From Methanolinea sp. (GTDB taxonomy: Archaea > Halobacteriota > Methanomicrobia > Methanomicrobiales > Methanospirillaceae): 64,000 bases of DNA. Position numbers and translations under genes: made by a program. Under the pieces are notes generated by a model. The model saw nothing but the letters and a program-made list of their open reading frames with translations, had not been told where the DNA came from and did no database searches. Positions 7,740 through 16,497 of this stretch are shown one piece after another (within the stretch, counting starts at the first letter, position 1; each line of letters opens with the position of its first letter). The stretch is from NCBI GenBank assembly GCA_016699325.1, contig CP064971.1:1054001-1118000 (forward strand). Direction: 5' to 3'.

Positions 7740-8513
7740 TTAGAGGGAGAGCACCGTCACGTTGTACCACTTTATTATCAGGTTGACGCCGGTACCGAGC
7801 TGATATGTTGTGTTTGATAATGGTTCCATTACAGGTTTAAATGAATCGAAATAATTTTTCCATGCGATCCTGAAATCGTTTGTTATATCAGGGTCGTATG
7901 TAACATTTATGCGCGTGGATGCGGTCGCATTGATTTGGGTCGGGCGTGGATTCAGACGCATCGCAACCGTTCCGACGCCGGTCTGTGCAAAATCATCGGT
8001 TGCATCCATGGTGATGAAAGTCATAACGAAGGTGTTCGTTAGTTTGTCATAAAACCAGCGTGGTTCGGAGAGCATAGCCGATCCCTCTTCAAAGCTCCAC
8101 CGTCGGGTATGCACCGCACCGTTCTCGAGGCAGATAGTGGTTGCATCGTCCTGTGAGTTGTAAATAATCCCCCCTGTTGGAAATGACTGATTGATTGTGC
8201 CGTTATCTACATAAAATTTTGAATTTAGTCCACCATCCTTCCGAATTAACATCGTCCCCCCGCTCACCTGCATCGTCGTTTCTTTGTACGGCACACTCTT
8301 GTAGACCAGGCTCTTCACATCGCTCTGGAGCGATATCATGTTCCGTTCCATGTTGCGGATGTTGGCATTTTGCTGTGCATCAAGGAGTGCGGGATACCCG
8401 TAGAGAGTAATCAGTCCGATTCCCGTAAGCATGATCCCAAATATGAGTATAAACCCTACAGTCTCGGAAACAGCATGTTCATGTTGTATTGGATTTTCGA
8501 TCTTCATTTTCAC
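7740..8513 (-). CDS. archaeal pilin-like surface protein (DUF7289-like)
   Basis: A 257-residue last gene of a five-gene minus-strand operon. A short charged leader is followed by AVSETVGFILIFGIMLTGIG, the hydrophobic segment typical of archaeal pilin-like and DUF7289 proteins. The rest is a beta-rich extracellular domain with several N-x-S/T sites (NGTINQS, NATAST, NVTYD). Such proteins are membrane-anchored with a large outside domain and occur in clusters of four to six. The exact role is unknown; pseudopilin-like assembly or an envelope complex is inferred. Confidence 0.7.
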   Translation of the reverse strand: MKMKIENPIQHEHAVSETVGFILIFGIMLTGIGLITLYGYPALLDAQQNANIRNMERNMISLQSDVKSLVYKSVPYKETTMQVSGGTMLIRKDGGLNSKFYVDNGTINQSFPTGGIIYNSQDDATTICLENGAVHTRRWSFEEGSAMLSEPRWFYDKLTNTFVMTFITMDATDDFAQTGVGTVAMRLNPRPTQINATASTRINVTYDPDITNDFRIAWKNYFDSFKPVMEPLSNTTYQLGTGVNLIIKWYNVTVLSL

Positions 8514-8524
8514 ACCACGGATCT

Positions 8525-8588
8525 ATTATTTTTGTAACACTATGGCCTGGTATCATAGATTATTTTTGTAACACTATGGCCTGGTATC
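8525..8588 (-). repeat. 34-bp tandem duplication at a gene 3' end
   Basis: A 30-bp block at 8525-8554 is repeated exactly at 8559-8588, offset 34 bp. It covers the last codons and stop of the pilin-like gene at 8540-9031. Because 34 is not a multiple of three, the second copy is read in another frame and creates the present stop. Confidence 0.9.
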
Positions 8589-9031
8589 CCTTCATCATAC
8601 GGTGTTGTAACATGCCTTGTGGTACCAATTCCAGCAATTGATACAACACTCCGAATGTTCCCCCGGAAAACTGTAATATTCTGGGTTGATTCTGATCCCG
8701 ATACCTTGACATAGTAATCCCGGTTTGCAACCAAGTCGGGAAGGTTAAATTTCGATTCGATGTAAGCTTCAGAGATCTCTTGCCGAGAATAGGTACCTGT
8801 ACTGCCTGACATGGCGTACATATCGACAATCCGGGTACTGATACCATTTGCGATATCGGTGAATGCATAAGAGGAAAGCTGTTCAGTGGGCCGCTCTATC
8901 AGAACATTAGGCACCACAGGCAGAGTAATTACAATGAGGAGCATCAAAACACCGGTGATAATTAGGTATTCGATGAGATGAGATACCGCCGCGTCGTTTG
9001 GTTTCACATCAATAGTCGATTGTTTCATCAA
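8540..9031 (-). CDS. archaeal pilin-like membrane protein
   Basis: A 163-residue fourth gene of the operon. A polar leader (KPNDAAVSHLIEYLIITG) leads into a hydrophobic helix (about residues 20-42), followed by an extracellular beta domain with an SGSESTQNITVFRGNIRS-type strand pattern. It resembles DUF7266-type proteins found beside DUF7287-7289 genes, though that label is from general resemblance. Its start overlaps the preceding gene by 23 bp. The final residues result from the tandem duplication at 8525-8588. Confidence 0.6.
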   Translation of the reverse strand: MMKQSTIDVKPNDAAVSHLIEYLIITGVLMLLIVITLPVVPNVLIERPTEQLSSYAFTDIANGISTRIVDMYAMSGSTGTYSRQEISEAYIESKFNLPDLVANRDYYVKVSGSESTQNITVFRGNIRSVVSIAGIGTTRHVTTPYDEGIPGHSVTKIIYDTRP

Positions 9032-9362
9032 GCAAGGTCACTCCGTTATTGTAATGGATTGTAATATTATTCCCTGTAAATGTTAAACTGACTATTGCGT
9101 TTTTTTTATATAATGAGATGATTTCGATATCATCTTTGATATCATCTTTGACATATGGAGGATAACTTGTTCGTTCATATACTCGTTGAACTTCATTTCG
9201 TAAATCCTGGACATCGCACTTCGGGAGATCGATTACACTTTCGGCAGTAGTCTGCCCGACAAGCATGGATTCATTCACGATGAGAGCAAGAAAGAAGATG
9301 CTGATACTGATGATCAATCCCAGCATGATAATCCATTGGGCATCGTCATTCAGTCTCGCCAC
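9009..9362 (-). CDS. archaeal pilin-like small membrane protein
   Basis: A 117-residue third gene of the operon. The N-terminal DDAQWIIMLGLIISISIFFL hydrophobic segment starts within ten residues of the start, as in archaeal class III signal-peptide proteins. A small soluble domain follows. A short in-frame duplication gives KDDIKDDIE. It overlaps both neighbours (14 bp upstream, 23 bp downstream), so translation is probably coupled. Confidence 0.6.
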   Translation of the reverse strand: MARLNDDAQWIIMLGLIISISIFFLALIVNESMLVGQTTAESVIDLPKCDVQDLRNEVQRVYERTSYPPYVKDDIKDDIEIISLYKKNAIVSLTFTGNNITIHYNNGVTLLDETIDY

Positions 9363-9889
9363 AGGATTACCTCCAGCAGGACAGACTGGGGACGACTATC
9401 AAAGTCGGGTAAAGGCGGCTTAGTAAGAGGCGGCTTAGTAAGATGTACCCATCTGGTGACCGACACCGGACGAGCTGAACGAGACCTATCGGGTTCTAAG
9501 AAGCCACTTTTAAAGTTTTCTTTAATCACATCTCCGGAAGTGTTATTCCTGTAGATGATATACGCGTTGAAGGAAATCGGCCGGATATCTTTCCCTTCAA
9601 AATTAGAATTCACATAATCATCGAACATTTCCTTAAATTCATCCAGATTCCCACCGCTGATCCAATCCATGACGTAATTTTCAAGGGGGCTTGACGTGTC
9701 GCCGGGATCGATAACATCCATCATGGCAAGTGCATCGTTACCCAATTGTTCGAGCTGCATATCGATTACATGCGTATCGGCCGGTGTCATGATGGTAGTC
9801 GTGGTTAAAACGAGATAGGTTGTAAAGATCATGAGAATCGCTGCGGCGACACCCTCAATGGTATACAGCTGGCCAATGTTATCTACCAT
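9350..9889 (-). CDS. archaeal pilin-like membrane protein (DUF7288-like)
   Basis: A 179-residue second gene of the operon. It begins MVDNIGQLYTIEGVAAAILM, a short leader plus hydrophobic helix as in DUF7288-like proteins, then an acidic extracellular domain. A 15-bp unit (9414-9428) is tandemly repeated at 9429-9443 and yields TKPPLTKPPL near the C-terminus. The start overlaps the broken end of the upstream gene. Confidence 0.65.
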   Translation of the reverse strand: MVDNIGQLYTIEGVAAAILMIFTTYLVLTTTTIMTPADTHVIDMQLEQLGNDALAMMDVIDPGDTSSPLENYVMDWISGGNLDEFKEMFDDYVNSNFEGKDIRPISFNAYIIYRNNTSGDVIKENFKSGFLEPDRSRSARPVSVTRWVHLTKPPLTKPPLPDFDSRPQSVLLEVILWRD

Positions 9890-10859
9890 ATGTACACCTC
9901 CAGGATAGCCGGGAGGAAGGCAGCGTATTTCGTACTGCCTCCCACTGTTGTATCAGGGGTGAAGTTAAATTTGAAATAGTAATTATAGCCTTGTTCGATG
10001 ATGCCATCAAAAAATCCGGATCAAGGTTTACTTCTATCTTGTTATCATACGGCTTGGTAGAATTAGGGACAGATCCGTTAATTAACACCGGCGGGTCTGC
10101 ATATTGGTAAAATGACACATTGCTAAAATTCGCCTGCATTGCAGGTGTGACATTGGACAAGACAATATAAACCCCCTCGTTCCAAGGATCTGGTTGATAG
10201 AGAGAATAAAGGCTCTGGTCCGATAAATTCAGAGAAACAATATAACTCCCTGTTCCAGGTTGTGTCTGGGAATATACGTCGATTGGCGTTTTATATGTCA
10301 GGTTGATTTTCACCACTCTTTTTATATAACCTGTATTGTATGGATGCTCGGATTCTCCCAGCTCTTCAAGCACTCCGCCATCGCCAATTGATTTAAGGGT
10401 TATATAATATCTGTATGAATACAGGGATGCCCCTCCCTGGTGAACAGGCTTATCGAATAAGACCTTTTCATGGACGAATTCATTTTTTGTAATGGAATTC
10501 AGTTCAACCAGACGGGATATCTTTTCCTGTGAAAGGATGCCGGGATATTTCTTCTTGATTAAATCATTGGTTGCCGCCAAACCCGCCCGGTAGATGTCGT
10601 CAGCCCAGAAGGTTGTAGTGATATCTTCCCATTTCGTAACAATATTCTCATCCAATCTCTCTCCTAATATGCCGATACCAGGATCTTCCACAAGGATTAC
10701 CCCGGTCCGATACGCTACAGCGTCATAGTCAATCGTTTTACTCATGAGACTGACAATGAGACCGGATGTCATTGTGATAACAATGATAAAGGCTACTAAA
10801 AAAATGGTAAAACCGATAAGAAAGTCAAGGGAGAGCTGACCGGAATCGTCCAGTTTCAT
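9879..10859 (-). CDS. archaeal pilin-like surface protein (DUF7287-like), C-terminus frameshifted
   Basis: A 326-residue first gene of the operon. MKLDDSGQLSLDFLIGFTIF is a charged leader and hydrophobic helix typical of DUF7287-like proteins; the remainder is an extracellular domain with several N-x-S/T sites. The last about 43 residues look foreign (ending SSRLSWRCTYGR). Reading the alternate frame after the six-T run (plus strand A6 at 10009-10014) gives FFDGIIEQGYNYYFKFNFT and an end at AILEVYIW with TAG overlapping the next ATG, which looks native. One T seems to have been lost, so the present product probably has a garbled tail. Confidence 0.7.
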   Translation of the reverse strand: MKLDDSGQLSLDFLIGFTIFLVAFIIVITMTSGLIVSLMSKTIDYDAVAYRTGVILVEDPGIGILGERLDENIVTKWEDITTTFWADDIYRAGLAATNDLIKKKYPGILSQEKISRLVELNSITKNEFVHEKVLFDKPVHQGGASLYSYRYYITLKSIGDGGVLEELGESEHPYNTGYIKRVVKINLTYKTPIDVYSQTQPGTGSYIVSLNLSDQSLYSLYQPDPWNEGVYIVLSNVTPAMQANFSNVSFYQYADPPVLINGSVPNSTKPYDNKIEVNLDPDFLMASSNKAIITISNLTSPLIQQWEAVRNTLPSSRLSWRCTYGR

Positions 10860-11086
10860 GGAAGAAAATCAACGCTCCTGTGCTTCAAAACGGATGCCAC
10901 CTTTAGATAAACCATGAATAAAGGGAAGTTCTCCAATCAACTATTTTAAGATATGCATGTGCTGTTCCATCGGAGAGATAAAAATTTATCAGTGAGATAA
11001 ATTTTCATAGTGATTATATCCATTGATGTATATTATCTGAGAATTATCTTTATATTCCCAGTGACTAACAGTCCAAGTGGTGTTGG
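10860..11086. promoter_or_regulatory. divergent promoter region of the pilin-like operon and the VWA gene
   Basis: A 227-bp AT-rich gap between divergent genes. GAGATAAA occurs twice (about 10976 and 10996), each followed by a T/A-rich tract that forms GATAAAAATTTATC, a near-perfect palindrome. CTTTATATTCCC near 11049-11060 is a likely TATA box for the plus-strand gene. Shared control of the two units is plausible but inferred. Confidence 0.4.
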
Positions 11087-14000
11087 ATGATGGTGGGAAA
11101 AACAGCATTCTATCTAGTGGTCTCTCTCTTTGTAATATTTTGTATAGGATCGGTTGGTGCAGAACCTGATCTGATAGTAATATCGAGCGATAAATCAGAT
11201 ACTGGCATAATAGCCAATCAACACGATACGGCGACTATTACCGTTATTTTATCATCCGGTTCAATACCGGTCGGTAATGTTCAGGTAAATTTCACGGTTG
11301 TAAATCCATCGATGGGCACCCTGAATCCGATAACAGCGTTCACCGATGAAAATGGCCGGGCATCCACAATATTTACAACAGGAGTCGAGTCTGGGATTGC
11401 AGAAATCAGGGCCGATTCCGGCAGTTTGATCAACACCACTCCCCAGCTGATCATAGCACCTGTCCCGGACGACACCTCATTTATCAAAAGTCCTGTCGAA
11501 TGGCTGATTGCAAACGGCTCCGACAGTGCTACCATCACCGTTTATGCATTCAACAGCTCACCAAGCTTCTCCAACTATCCTCTACCGGGCCTGCAGGTGG
11601 ACTTTGGGGTCAACAATACGATATTTGGGGGATTCGACCCGGTGACCGCCATTACGGACAGCAATGGTATTGCCCGGAGCACGTTCACCACCAAAACCAA
11701 GAGCGGCACCGCTCTTTTCTATGGCAATATCACCTACAATGTGTCAAATGTACAGCATCTTGTGCCGATTGAACAGAAAATCGATCACGATATACCTCAC
11801 CACATATCCGAGTATAATTATTCCTATCGGGCAGATGCAGGAGAAATCGTACCCCTCTCATTCAAGTTTTCGGATACCTGGGGAAACCCGGTTGACAACC
11901 GAAGAATAGCTGAGGAGGTCAACTTAACGGTCTCCTCGTATTCATCTCTTCCCGAAGGTGCCGGGTTTGTAAACGGTTCAGACTACGTTCGTTCCAGGAT
12001 AGTGCCTGTCGATGCCGAAGGATACGTGCGGATCGATCTCAAAACTGACCAAGTACCTGGTGATAACACTGTAACTATCCATCCAATGATCTACGACTCT
12101 TCAGGATACCAGACAATTAATACAAAATCATTGACAATTCTTGGGATTCCTGGGAAGCCTGTTCGCATTGAAGCTAATTTCATCCCACCCGATTTCCGGT
12201 TACCGGCCGATGGAAGTAGTGTTTTTAAAATCGTCTATACTCTCTGGGATAAATACGACAATTGTGTTCACAACCGCTCTGTAATGGTTGAAACAAGTAT
12301 TCCCGGAGAGGGAAAAATCGTCGGGACCAATCCTCAAGGTGAAATATGGCTGGAATACGGACCGAAGTGGAGCATCGGAAAAATCGATATAACCGCGACA
12401 GCTCTGGACAATGCTTCAGTAACCCATACCCAGCAGGTCTTTTTCGTGCCCCAAGAACCAGCTGATGTTCTCTTCACAGTCAGTCCGCAGACAATGCCAA
12501 GCCGCGAGGTTCCGAATCGCGACAGTACCTGGCTCATAGCAACTGTTGTTGATGAAAACGGTAACCCGGTCAGCGAAAGTGTTGAGGTCACATTCGGTTT
12601 TTCCGGGGTCACCTATGAAAAACAAGTCACGTCCGATCCTGAAATACCTGTTCCTACGGCCATGACCGATGAATATGGTATCGCTATGGTAGAGTTCCTT
12701 CCCGGAGAGTTTGATGCCAGTAACCAAACACCAGCAACGGGGAGGTGCGATGTATCTGCTTCTTGGGGGGGGGTTACCAGGACGGTTCCAGTGGTCTGGA
12801 AAAATTATCCTTACCTGAGTGTCGAAGCCAATGCAAGTGCAAATCTTGTACAGGTCAATGACACAATCGACATAATGGTATTGCTTAAAGGTGATGGATA
12901 TAAACTCCAGCCACCCCCCATCGATGTAATTCTCTGTACGGATCGGTCAGGGAGTATGCTTTATGACAATCCTGATCGGATGCACTCTGTCCGGGAAGCA
13001 GCAAAGGTGTTTGTCGATGAGTTTTCAGCATCGCGAGACAGGATCGGGATAGTCACGTTTGGGAGAAATGGGTACATAAGGCGCCCTGGTTATAATTCGG
13101 GAATTCCTGAATCAGAAATACATAATGTTTACGATCCCTATTCAGGAACATACGACGGATATGCAACCTATGACAGGGTTCTTACCAACGATTTCATTGA
13201 TGTCAAGACAAAGCTTGACAGAATTTTACCTGATCATGGGACCCCGATGAGAGAAGCAGTACGTCTCTCAATCAGCACATTAACTAAAAATGGAAGAGCC
13301 AATGCCTTGAAAGCGGTGGTCCTGCTTTCGGATGGTGATTATAACTGGTACGGGGACCCGCTCGCAAGGGGGACTGGCAGTTCGGGTAGTCCCACAGACT
13401 ATACCGACCTGACCACTAATTATTGTACCTTCGATGACCTGGGCAGTTGGTCTGCGAGGTATGGACACACCAGCGTGGTAATGCCGGACGGCAGTATAGT
13501 GCTCATGGGCGGAAACGACGGAAGTCGCAAGAATGATGTATGGCGTTCGACCGATAATGGAGAGACATGGACCCGGATGATATCGAGTGCCGATTGGTCT
13601 GCGAGGTATGGACACACCAGCGTGGTAATGCCGGACGGCAGTATAGTACTCATGGGCGGTTATGATGGCAGCAATAAGCGAGATGTATGGCGTTCGACCG
13701 ATAATGGAGAGACATGGACCCGGATGACATCGAGTGCCGGTTGGTCTGCGAGGCAGTATCACACCAGCGTGGTAATGCCGGACGGCAGTATAGTGCTCAT
13801 GGGCGGAAACGACGGAAGTCGCAAGAATGATGTATGGCGTTCGACTGATAATGGGGCGACATGGACCCGGATGACATCGAGTGCCGGTTGGTCTGCGAGG
13901 CAGTATCACACCAGCGTGGTAATGCCGGACGGCAGTATAGTGCTCATGGGCGGAAACGACGGAAGTCGCAAGAATGATGTATGGCGTTCGACTGATAATG

Positions 14001-15319
14001 GGGCGACATGGACCCGGATGACATCGAGTGCCGGTTGGTCTGCGAGGCAGTATCACACCAGCGTGGTAATGCCGGACGGCAGTATAGTGCTCATGGGCGG
14101 TTATGATGGCAGCAATAAGCGAGATGTATGGCGTTCGACTGATAATGGGGCGACATGGACCCGGATGACATCGAGTGCCGGTTGGTCTGCGAGGCAGTAT
14201 CACACCAGCGTGGTAATGCCGGACGGCAGTATAGTGCTCATGGGCGGAAACGATGGACGTCGCAAGAATGATGTATGGCGTTCGACCGATAATGGGAAGA
14301 CATGGACCCAGGTAATTATAATATCGACCGGACAGTCCAGCAACCAGAACATGTCCGTTTATGCAAATAATAATAATATTAAAATATATTCTATTGCATT
14401 TGCTGACGACATGACAGAAGGTGGAAAGCAAACCCTGCAAACGCTTGCATTGGGCACGGGAGGAAAGTATTACGAGGCGAGTGCCACAGATATCGAAGAT
14501 ATCTATCGTGCCATCGCCGGAGACCTCAAGATAGAAGCAGGCGTCAATACCTCCATGGATCTCGACTATCAGAAAATCATTGTGAACTACACGACGGAAG
14601 AAGTAAACGATCCGTTAAATCCAATTTTTGAATATAATTATTCGTATGGAAATTCAACATGGATCAATTCCTATTTCACCGATAATACTCCAATAGACAT
14701 ACCCGGTTTACCATGGAATTTCGACAACACATCCGAATGGACTGATACGAGAAAGTTGTCCTTTTCCTTGGGTACTGTCCACCTCCACCAGGTTTGGGAG
14801 ATCCGGTACAGGTTGATAGCGCGACAGGAAGGATTTTTCAACCTTTTCGGACCTCAATCCAGTGTTACATTTGAGGATGCGGATGAACCTTTGACTCTGC
14901 CTGACCTCATCTTGAAGGTGAATCCTGAACTCAGCGACACTCCGATTAAAAACGTTGAGCTCTATTATATTCAAACCGAGCAGAACCGGAGTGCCGATAA
15001 TTCGGCTTTCTATGTTACATTTGATTTATCTCATGAATATACGGGCAAAAATAATCTCAGCGAGAAATACTATATCGTGACCTCTGATCAGCAGCGCCAT
15101 TACTTGGGCTATACGAATTTGACTCCAAACCAAACGCGTGAACAGCGACAATATACAATTCTTTCCAGGAGACTTCCTTTAGGCAGTATTGCGCTTGAAT
15201 TAATCTTAACTGAGTATGATAAACCAGATCCCCTACAGGCCCGTGGAGAAATAATTGTATTTTTAGAACTAGAAAACCCAGACCTTTCAAAGAGACCGTG
15301 GTATTTCTTACTGACATAG
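11087..15319 (+). CDS. giant secreted Ig-like/VWA protein with six internal propeller-like repeats
   Basis: 1410 residues. Signal peptide about 1-25 (ending VGA-EP). Residues 27-600 hold about five Ig-like/Big-type domains (VDENGNPVSESVEVTFGF, TDENGRASTIFTTG). A VWA domain starts near 612: the metal-site motif DRSGS is at 619-623, the second-loop Thr at 719 (HGTPMREAV), and the third-loop Asp at 749 (LLSDGDYN). Residues 788-1081 are six near-identical 49-residue repeats placed before the last VWA strands (IKIYSIAFADD, LALGTGGKYYEA). A beta-rich C-terminal region follows, with no clear membrane anchor. Probably a cell-surface adhesin or binding protein, divergent from the pilin-like operon. 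Confidence 0.8.
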   Translation: MMVGKTAFYLVVSLFVIFCIGSVGAEPDLIVISSDKSDTGIIANQHDTATITVILSSGSIPVGNVQVNFTVVNPSMGTLNPITAFTDENGRASTIFTTGVESGIAEIRADSGSLINTTPQLIIAPVPDDTSFIKSPVEWLIANGSDSATITVYAFNSSPSFSNYPLPGLQVDFGVNNTIFGGFDPVTAITDSNGIARSTFTTKTKSGTALFYGNITYNVSNVQHLVPIEQKIDHDIPHHISEYNYSYRADAGEIVPLSFKFSDTWGNPVDNRRIAEEVNLTVSSYSSLPEGAGFVNGSDYVRSRIVPVDAEGYVRIDLKTDQVPGDNTVTIHPMIYDSSGYQTINTKSLTILGIPGKPVRIEANFIPPDFRLPADGSSVFKIVYTLWDKYDNCVHNRSVMVETSIPGEGKIVGTNPQGEIWLEYGPKWSIGKIDITATALDNASVTHTQQVFFVPQEPADVLFTVSPQTMPSREVPNRDSTWLIATVVDENGNPVSESVEVTFGFSGVTYEKQVTSDPEIPVPTAMTDEYGIAMVEFLPGEFDASNQTPATGRCDVSASWGGVTRTVPVVWKNYPYLSVEANASANLVQVNDTIDIMVLLKGDGYKLQPPPIDVILCTDRSGSMLYDNPDRMHSVREAAKVFVDEFSASRDRIGIVTFGRNGYIRRPGYNSGIPESEIHNVYDPYSGTYDGYATYDRVLTNDFIDVKTKLDRILPDHGTPMREAVRLSISTLTKNGRANALKAVVLLSDGDYNWYGDPLARGTGSSGSPTDYTDLTTNYCTFDDLGSWSARYGHTSVVMPDGSIVLMGGNDGSRKNDVWRSTDNGETWTRMISSADWSARYGHTSVVMPDGSIVLMGGYDGSNKRDVWRSTDNGETWTRMTSSAGWSARQYHTSVVMPDGSIVLMGGNDGSRKNDVWRSTDNGATWTRMTSSAGWSARQYHTSVVMPDGSIVLMGGNDGSRKNDVWRSTDNGATWTRMTSSAGWSARQYHTSVVMPDGSIVLMGGYDGSNKRDVWRSTDNGATWTRMTSSAGWSARQYHTSVVMPDGSIVLMGGNDGRRKNDVWRSTDNGKTWTQVIIISTGQSSNQNMSVYANNNNIKIYSIAFADDMTEGGKQTLQTLALGTGGKYYEASATDIEDIYRAIAGDLKIEAGVNTSMDLDYQKIIVNYTTEEVNDPLNPIFEYNYSYGNSTWINSYFTDNTPIDIPGLPWNFDNTSEWTDTRKLSFSLGTVHLHQVWEIRYRLIARQEGFFNLFGPQSSVTFEDADEPLTLPDLILKVNPELSDTPIKNVELYYIQTEQNRSADNSAFYVTFDLSHEYTGKNNLSEKYYIVTSDQQRHYLGYTNLTPNQTREQRQYTILSRRLPLGSIALELILTEYDKPDPLQARGEIIVFLELENPDLSKRPWYFLLT
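13448..14329 (+). repeat. six tandem 147-bp coding repeats (kelch/BNR-like)
   Basis: Units begin at 13448, 13595, 13742, 13889, 14036 and 14183, exactly 147 bp apart. Each encodes W-S-A-R-x2-HTSVVMPDGSIVLMGG, a Gly/Asp-rich turn, VWRSTDNGxTW and TRMTSSAG. The motif mixes kelch-like (GG then W) and BNR/Asp-box-like (STDNGxTW) features, so each unit could form one beta-propeller blade. Near-identity at DNA level, with two alternating variants of the turn (NDGSRKND and YDGSNKRD), indicates recent expansion and shuffling. Confidence 0.9.
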
Positions 15320-15377
15320 CGCATAATCCGGTATTCCGGGATCCTCCTTTTTTCTCTCAAAGGTGTTAGTAATTTTT

Positions 15378-15986
15378 TCAGTTTTCTCCCGAAACTATGT
15401 GGGCATGCTCCTGCCGTGCTTCAATCCCCGATACTGCATCGAAATAGAAAACCCGCATTGTGTCACCAGATAGATATGTCATAACATATGATCCATCCAT
15501 GAGCTCAAGAGAATTAATCTCTCTCTTATTCCCTTCTGTGAGATCCTGAAGGAGCAGTGGCCGTTGGTCGAAGAGAGCCTTCGGGTCCATGAACCGTTCG
15601 GGATCGATTTCTTCGTGGGGTAGTTCACTGTTACACGCCATGGTATACTGACTTCCCCCTCTCCAGACAAAATAGAACGGCTCCCGGTCCTTAAACACAC
15701 CGATTATCCAACCCTTTGCGGTGCCGTTGCTGGTAATTGAGTCACCCCTGATGTAATGAATATGGAGCGGCGAGGATTTCTGGGCCAGATCGGTGGATTT
15801 CAATGCCTCGATGGCCTCGTTCAACGATATATATTCGATTTCATTTCGGGGTGTGATATCAGTAAACCCCTCCCCTCGTGGGACATCCGGGCCAATACTC
15901 CAGCTTGTAGTGCAGCCGGAAAGGAAAAGGGTGGATATGAGAAGAATGCATAAAGGAATCGCCGAAGAATAAGCCCAGAACCTCAT
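15378..15986 (-). CDS. lipoprotein of unknown function
   Basis: 202 residues from ATG at 15986. The start MRFWAYSSAIPLCILL is followed by a lipobox (FLSGCTTS), so the Cys near residue 25 is the likely lipidation site. The mature part is a mixed alpha/beta domain with PLHIHYIRGDSITSNGTAKG, resembling small secreted domains that bind a ligand. An upstream in-frame ATG at 16136 would put the lipobox inside the protein and is rejected. It converges on the VWA gene. Function unknown. Confidence 0.65.
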   Translation of the reverse strand: MRFWAYSSAIPLCILLISTLFLSGCTTSWSIGPDVPRGEGFTDITPRNEIEYISLNEAIEALKSTDLAQKSSPLHIHYIRGDSITSNGTAKGWIIGVFKDREPFYFVWRGGSQYTMACNSELPHEEIDPERFMDPKALFDQRPLLLQDLTEGNKREINSLELMDGSYVMTYLSGDTMRVFYFDAVSGIEARQEHAHIVSGEN

Positions 15987-16058
15987 ATTAATCTCTCTCT
16001 TAAGAGGGAGAAGATATAGATATTGGTCACCGTCTTCATTTCTGCCTGGAAAGGATGT

Positions 16059-16497
16059 ATGCTGATCCAAACCCGCGAACCAACTCCCGCTGAATTTCTC
16101 CTCGACAAATAGATCTGGGAACACTATCGGGACCATAAGGCTGACGCGAAGACCGAGCGGATCTTTGGCGTCTTTGATAACGGCGCCCTGCCCGCTACCG
16201 CCCGTTTAACCCGCTCTCCGGAGGGAAAAAAAGAGATGGACTTCACCTTCCCCCTGGACGAGTACCGGGGAGAGGGGTATGCCCGATAAGGTGATGCAGT
16301 TCCTCGTCAACGTCCGCAGGCAGGAGGCAATCTTCATCCATTCTACCCTCGTCCTGATCTCGTTTTACAAGGTCTTCTGCTGGTACGCCATCCCGGAACA
16401 CCAGCTGCCGGAATCGATCAGGGAGCGCTTCATCTTCTGCTTCGGCGAGATGGAAGGGTGCAACGTCGCCCCGACGTTGAGGGAAGGGAAGATCTGA
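16059..16497 (+). pseudogene. decayed GNAT acetyltransferase
   Basis: The first frame starts at ATG 16059 behind GGAAAGGATGT, meets an in-frame TAG after 17 codons, continues as IWEHYRDHKADAKTERIFGV to MDFTFPLDEYRGEGYAR, then stops at 16287. The next register carries on (VMQFLVNVRRQEAIFIHSTL, then LPESIRERFIFCFGEMEGCN). Joined, these give the acetyl-CoA-binding region (YRGEGYAR) and C-terminus of a GNAT N-acetyltransferase. One nonsense codon and one frameshift make it non-functional. Substrate unknown. Confidence 0.65.

Noticed and set aside
13448..14329. CRISPR-like array
   Set aside because: Units are 147 bp, in-frame and coding, without short repeats and unique spacers.
13280..14440. Long open frame on the minus strand of the VWA gene repeats (386 residues)
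   Set aside because: It is an artefact of the 147-bp tandem repeats on the coding strand; its His/Pro-rich sequence simply mirrors the repeats.
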